From positions 1 to 12,909 of the forward strand of contig CANRXN010000005.1 in NCBI GenBank assembly GCA_947643945.1: a stretch of DNA of 12,909 nt. The letters run 5' to 3'. The notes beneath the pieces are model-generated. The model ran no database searches, was not told where the DNA came from, and was given only the letters and a program-made list of their open reading frames with translations. Numbering within the stretch: the stretch's first letter is position 1; every line of letters begins with the position of its first letter. Shown in pieces: positions 12,810 through 12,909 of this stretch. Source of the DNA: an uncultured Clostridium sp. GTDB lineage: Bacteria > Bacillota > Clostridia > TANB77 > CAG-508. Made by a program: the position numbers and the translations under genes.

Positions 12810-12838
12810 ATTTTATCACTTTATGTAATCTTTGTCAA
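12810..12838 (-). promoter_or_regulatory. Promoter of the 112-aa orphan
   Basis: TTGACA (12838-12833) and TAAAAT (12815-12810) on the minus strand, 17-nt spacer. Confidence 0.78.
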
Positions 12839-12909
12839 TTCCTACTCTTAAGTCCTGTGATTAATTTATGATAAGATCACCCTAAGAGAATATCTGATGA
12901 AAAGTTCAC

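Noticed and set aside
12896..12909. Possible plus-strand gene starting ATGAAAAGTTCAC at the right edge
   Set aside because: Only a few codons are visible, with no clear Shine-Dalgarno and only a weak promoter (TTAAGT-18-TAAGAT).
1..12909. CRISPR array, tRNA or rRNA genes, prophage structural genes
   Set aside because: I saw no regular spaced repeats, no cloverleaf with conserved T-arm, and no recognisable phage or transposase protein.

Overview
The window looks like chromosomal DNA from a low-GC Bacillota bacterium, probably an uncultured, Clostridia-like anaerobe. The base composition is very AT-rich, Shine-Dalgarno sites are strong, sigma-A promoters are near consensus, and the gene content fits (typA, cmk, plsC, rlmN, a P-loop/Asp23-like protein, a DUF368 protein, a U32 enzyme). 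I see no rRNA, tRNA, CRISPR array, transposase or phage structural gene.

Layout: a truncated AMP-dependent acyl-CoA synthetase (1-566, -) diverges from a DUF368 membrane protein (745-1548, +). A 55-aa orphan (1605-1772, -) and a U32 enzyme of the TrhP tRNA-hydroxylation type (1871-3101, -) follow, then a divergent RelA/SpoT-like protein (3232-4915, +) and a TrmR-type O-methyltransferase (4959-5547, -). TrhP and TrmR would act in sequence to make 5-methoxyuridine at tRNA position 34. Next are a 97-aa orphan (5650-5944, +), typA/bipA (6090-7901, -) and a coiled-coil orphan (8144-8581, -). A minus-strand operon then runs from about 12.3 kb down to 8.7 kb: 66-aa protein, rlmN, P-loop/Asp23-like protein, cmk, plsC. 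A last orphan (12439-12777, -) lies upstream.

Main result: several conserved genes appear broken by a frameshift, but every break has the same form. An in-frame CGG codon is reached, and the true reading frame resumes one base later, so the overlapping GGN is read as glycine (C|GGN). I find eight such sites: three in DUF368 and one each in trhP, the RelA-like gene, trmR, rlmN and the 97-aa orphan. Skipping the C restores family motifs: LAPAG of U32, EIGTAVG (SAM motif I) of TrmR, AACGQLRR at the RlmN C-terminus, and VVPGVSST of DUF368. In roughly 3,300 codons of conserved genes I see seven in-frame CGGs and all seven need the shift, while CGG in other phases (five times in typA) is harmless. 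This points to codon-directed +1 frameshifting or quadruplet decoding of CGGN as glycine, rather than random pseudogenisation or sequencing error.

Six further in-frame CGGs, all in four small orphan genes, must be read as ordinary triplets to keep those ORFs open. They follow codons ending in A, G or C, whereas seven of the eight shift sites follow a codon ending in T. Other points of interest are a 72-bp perfect palindrome just after the shifted rlmN stop, and related GGGACG-type hairpins after other genes.
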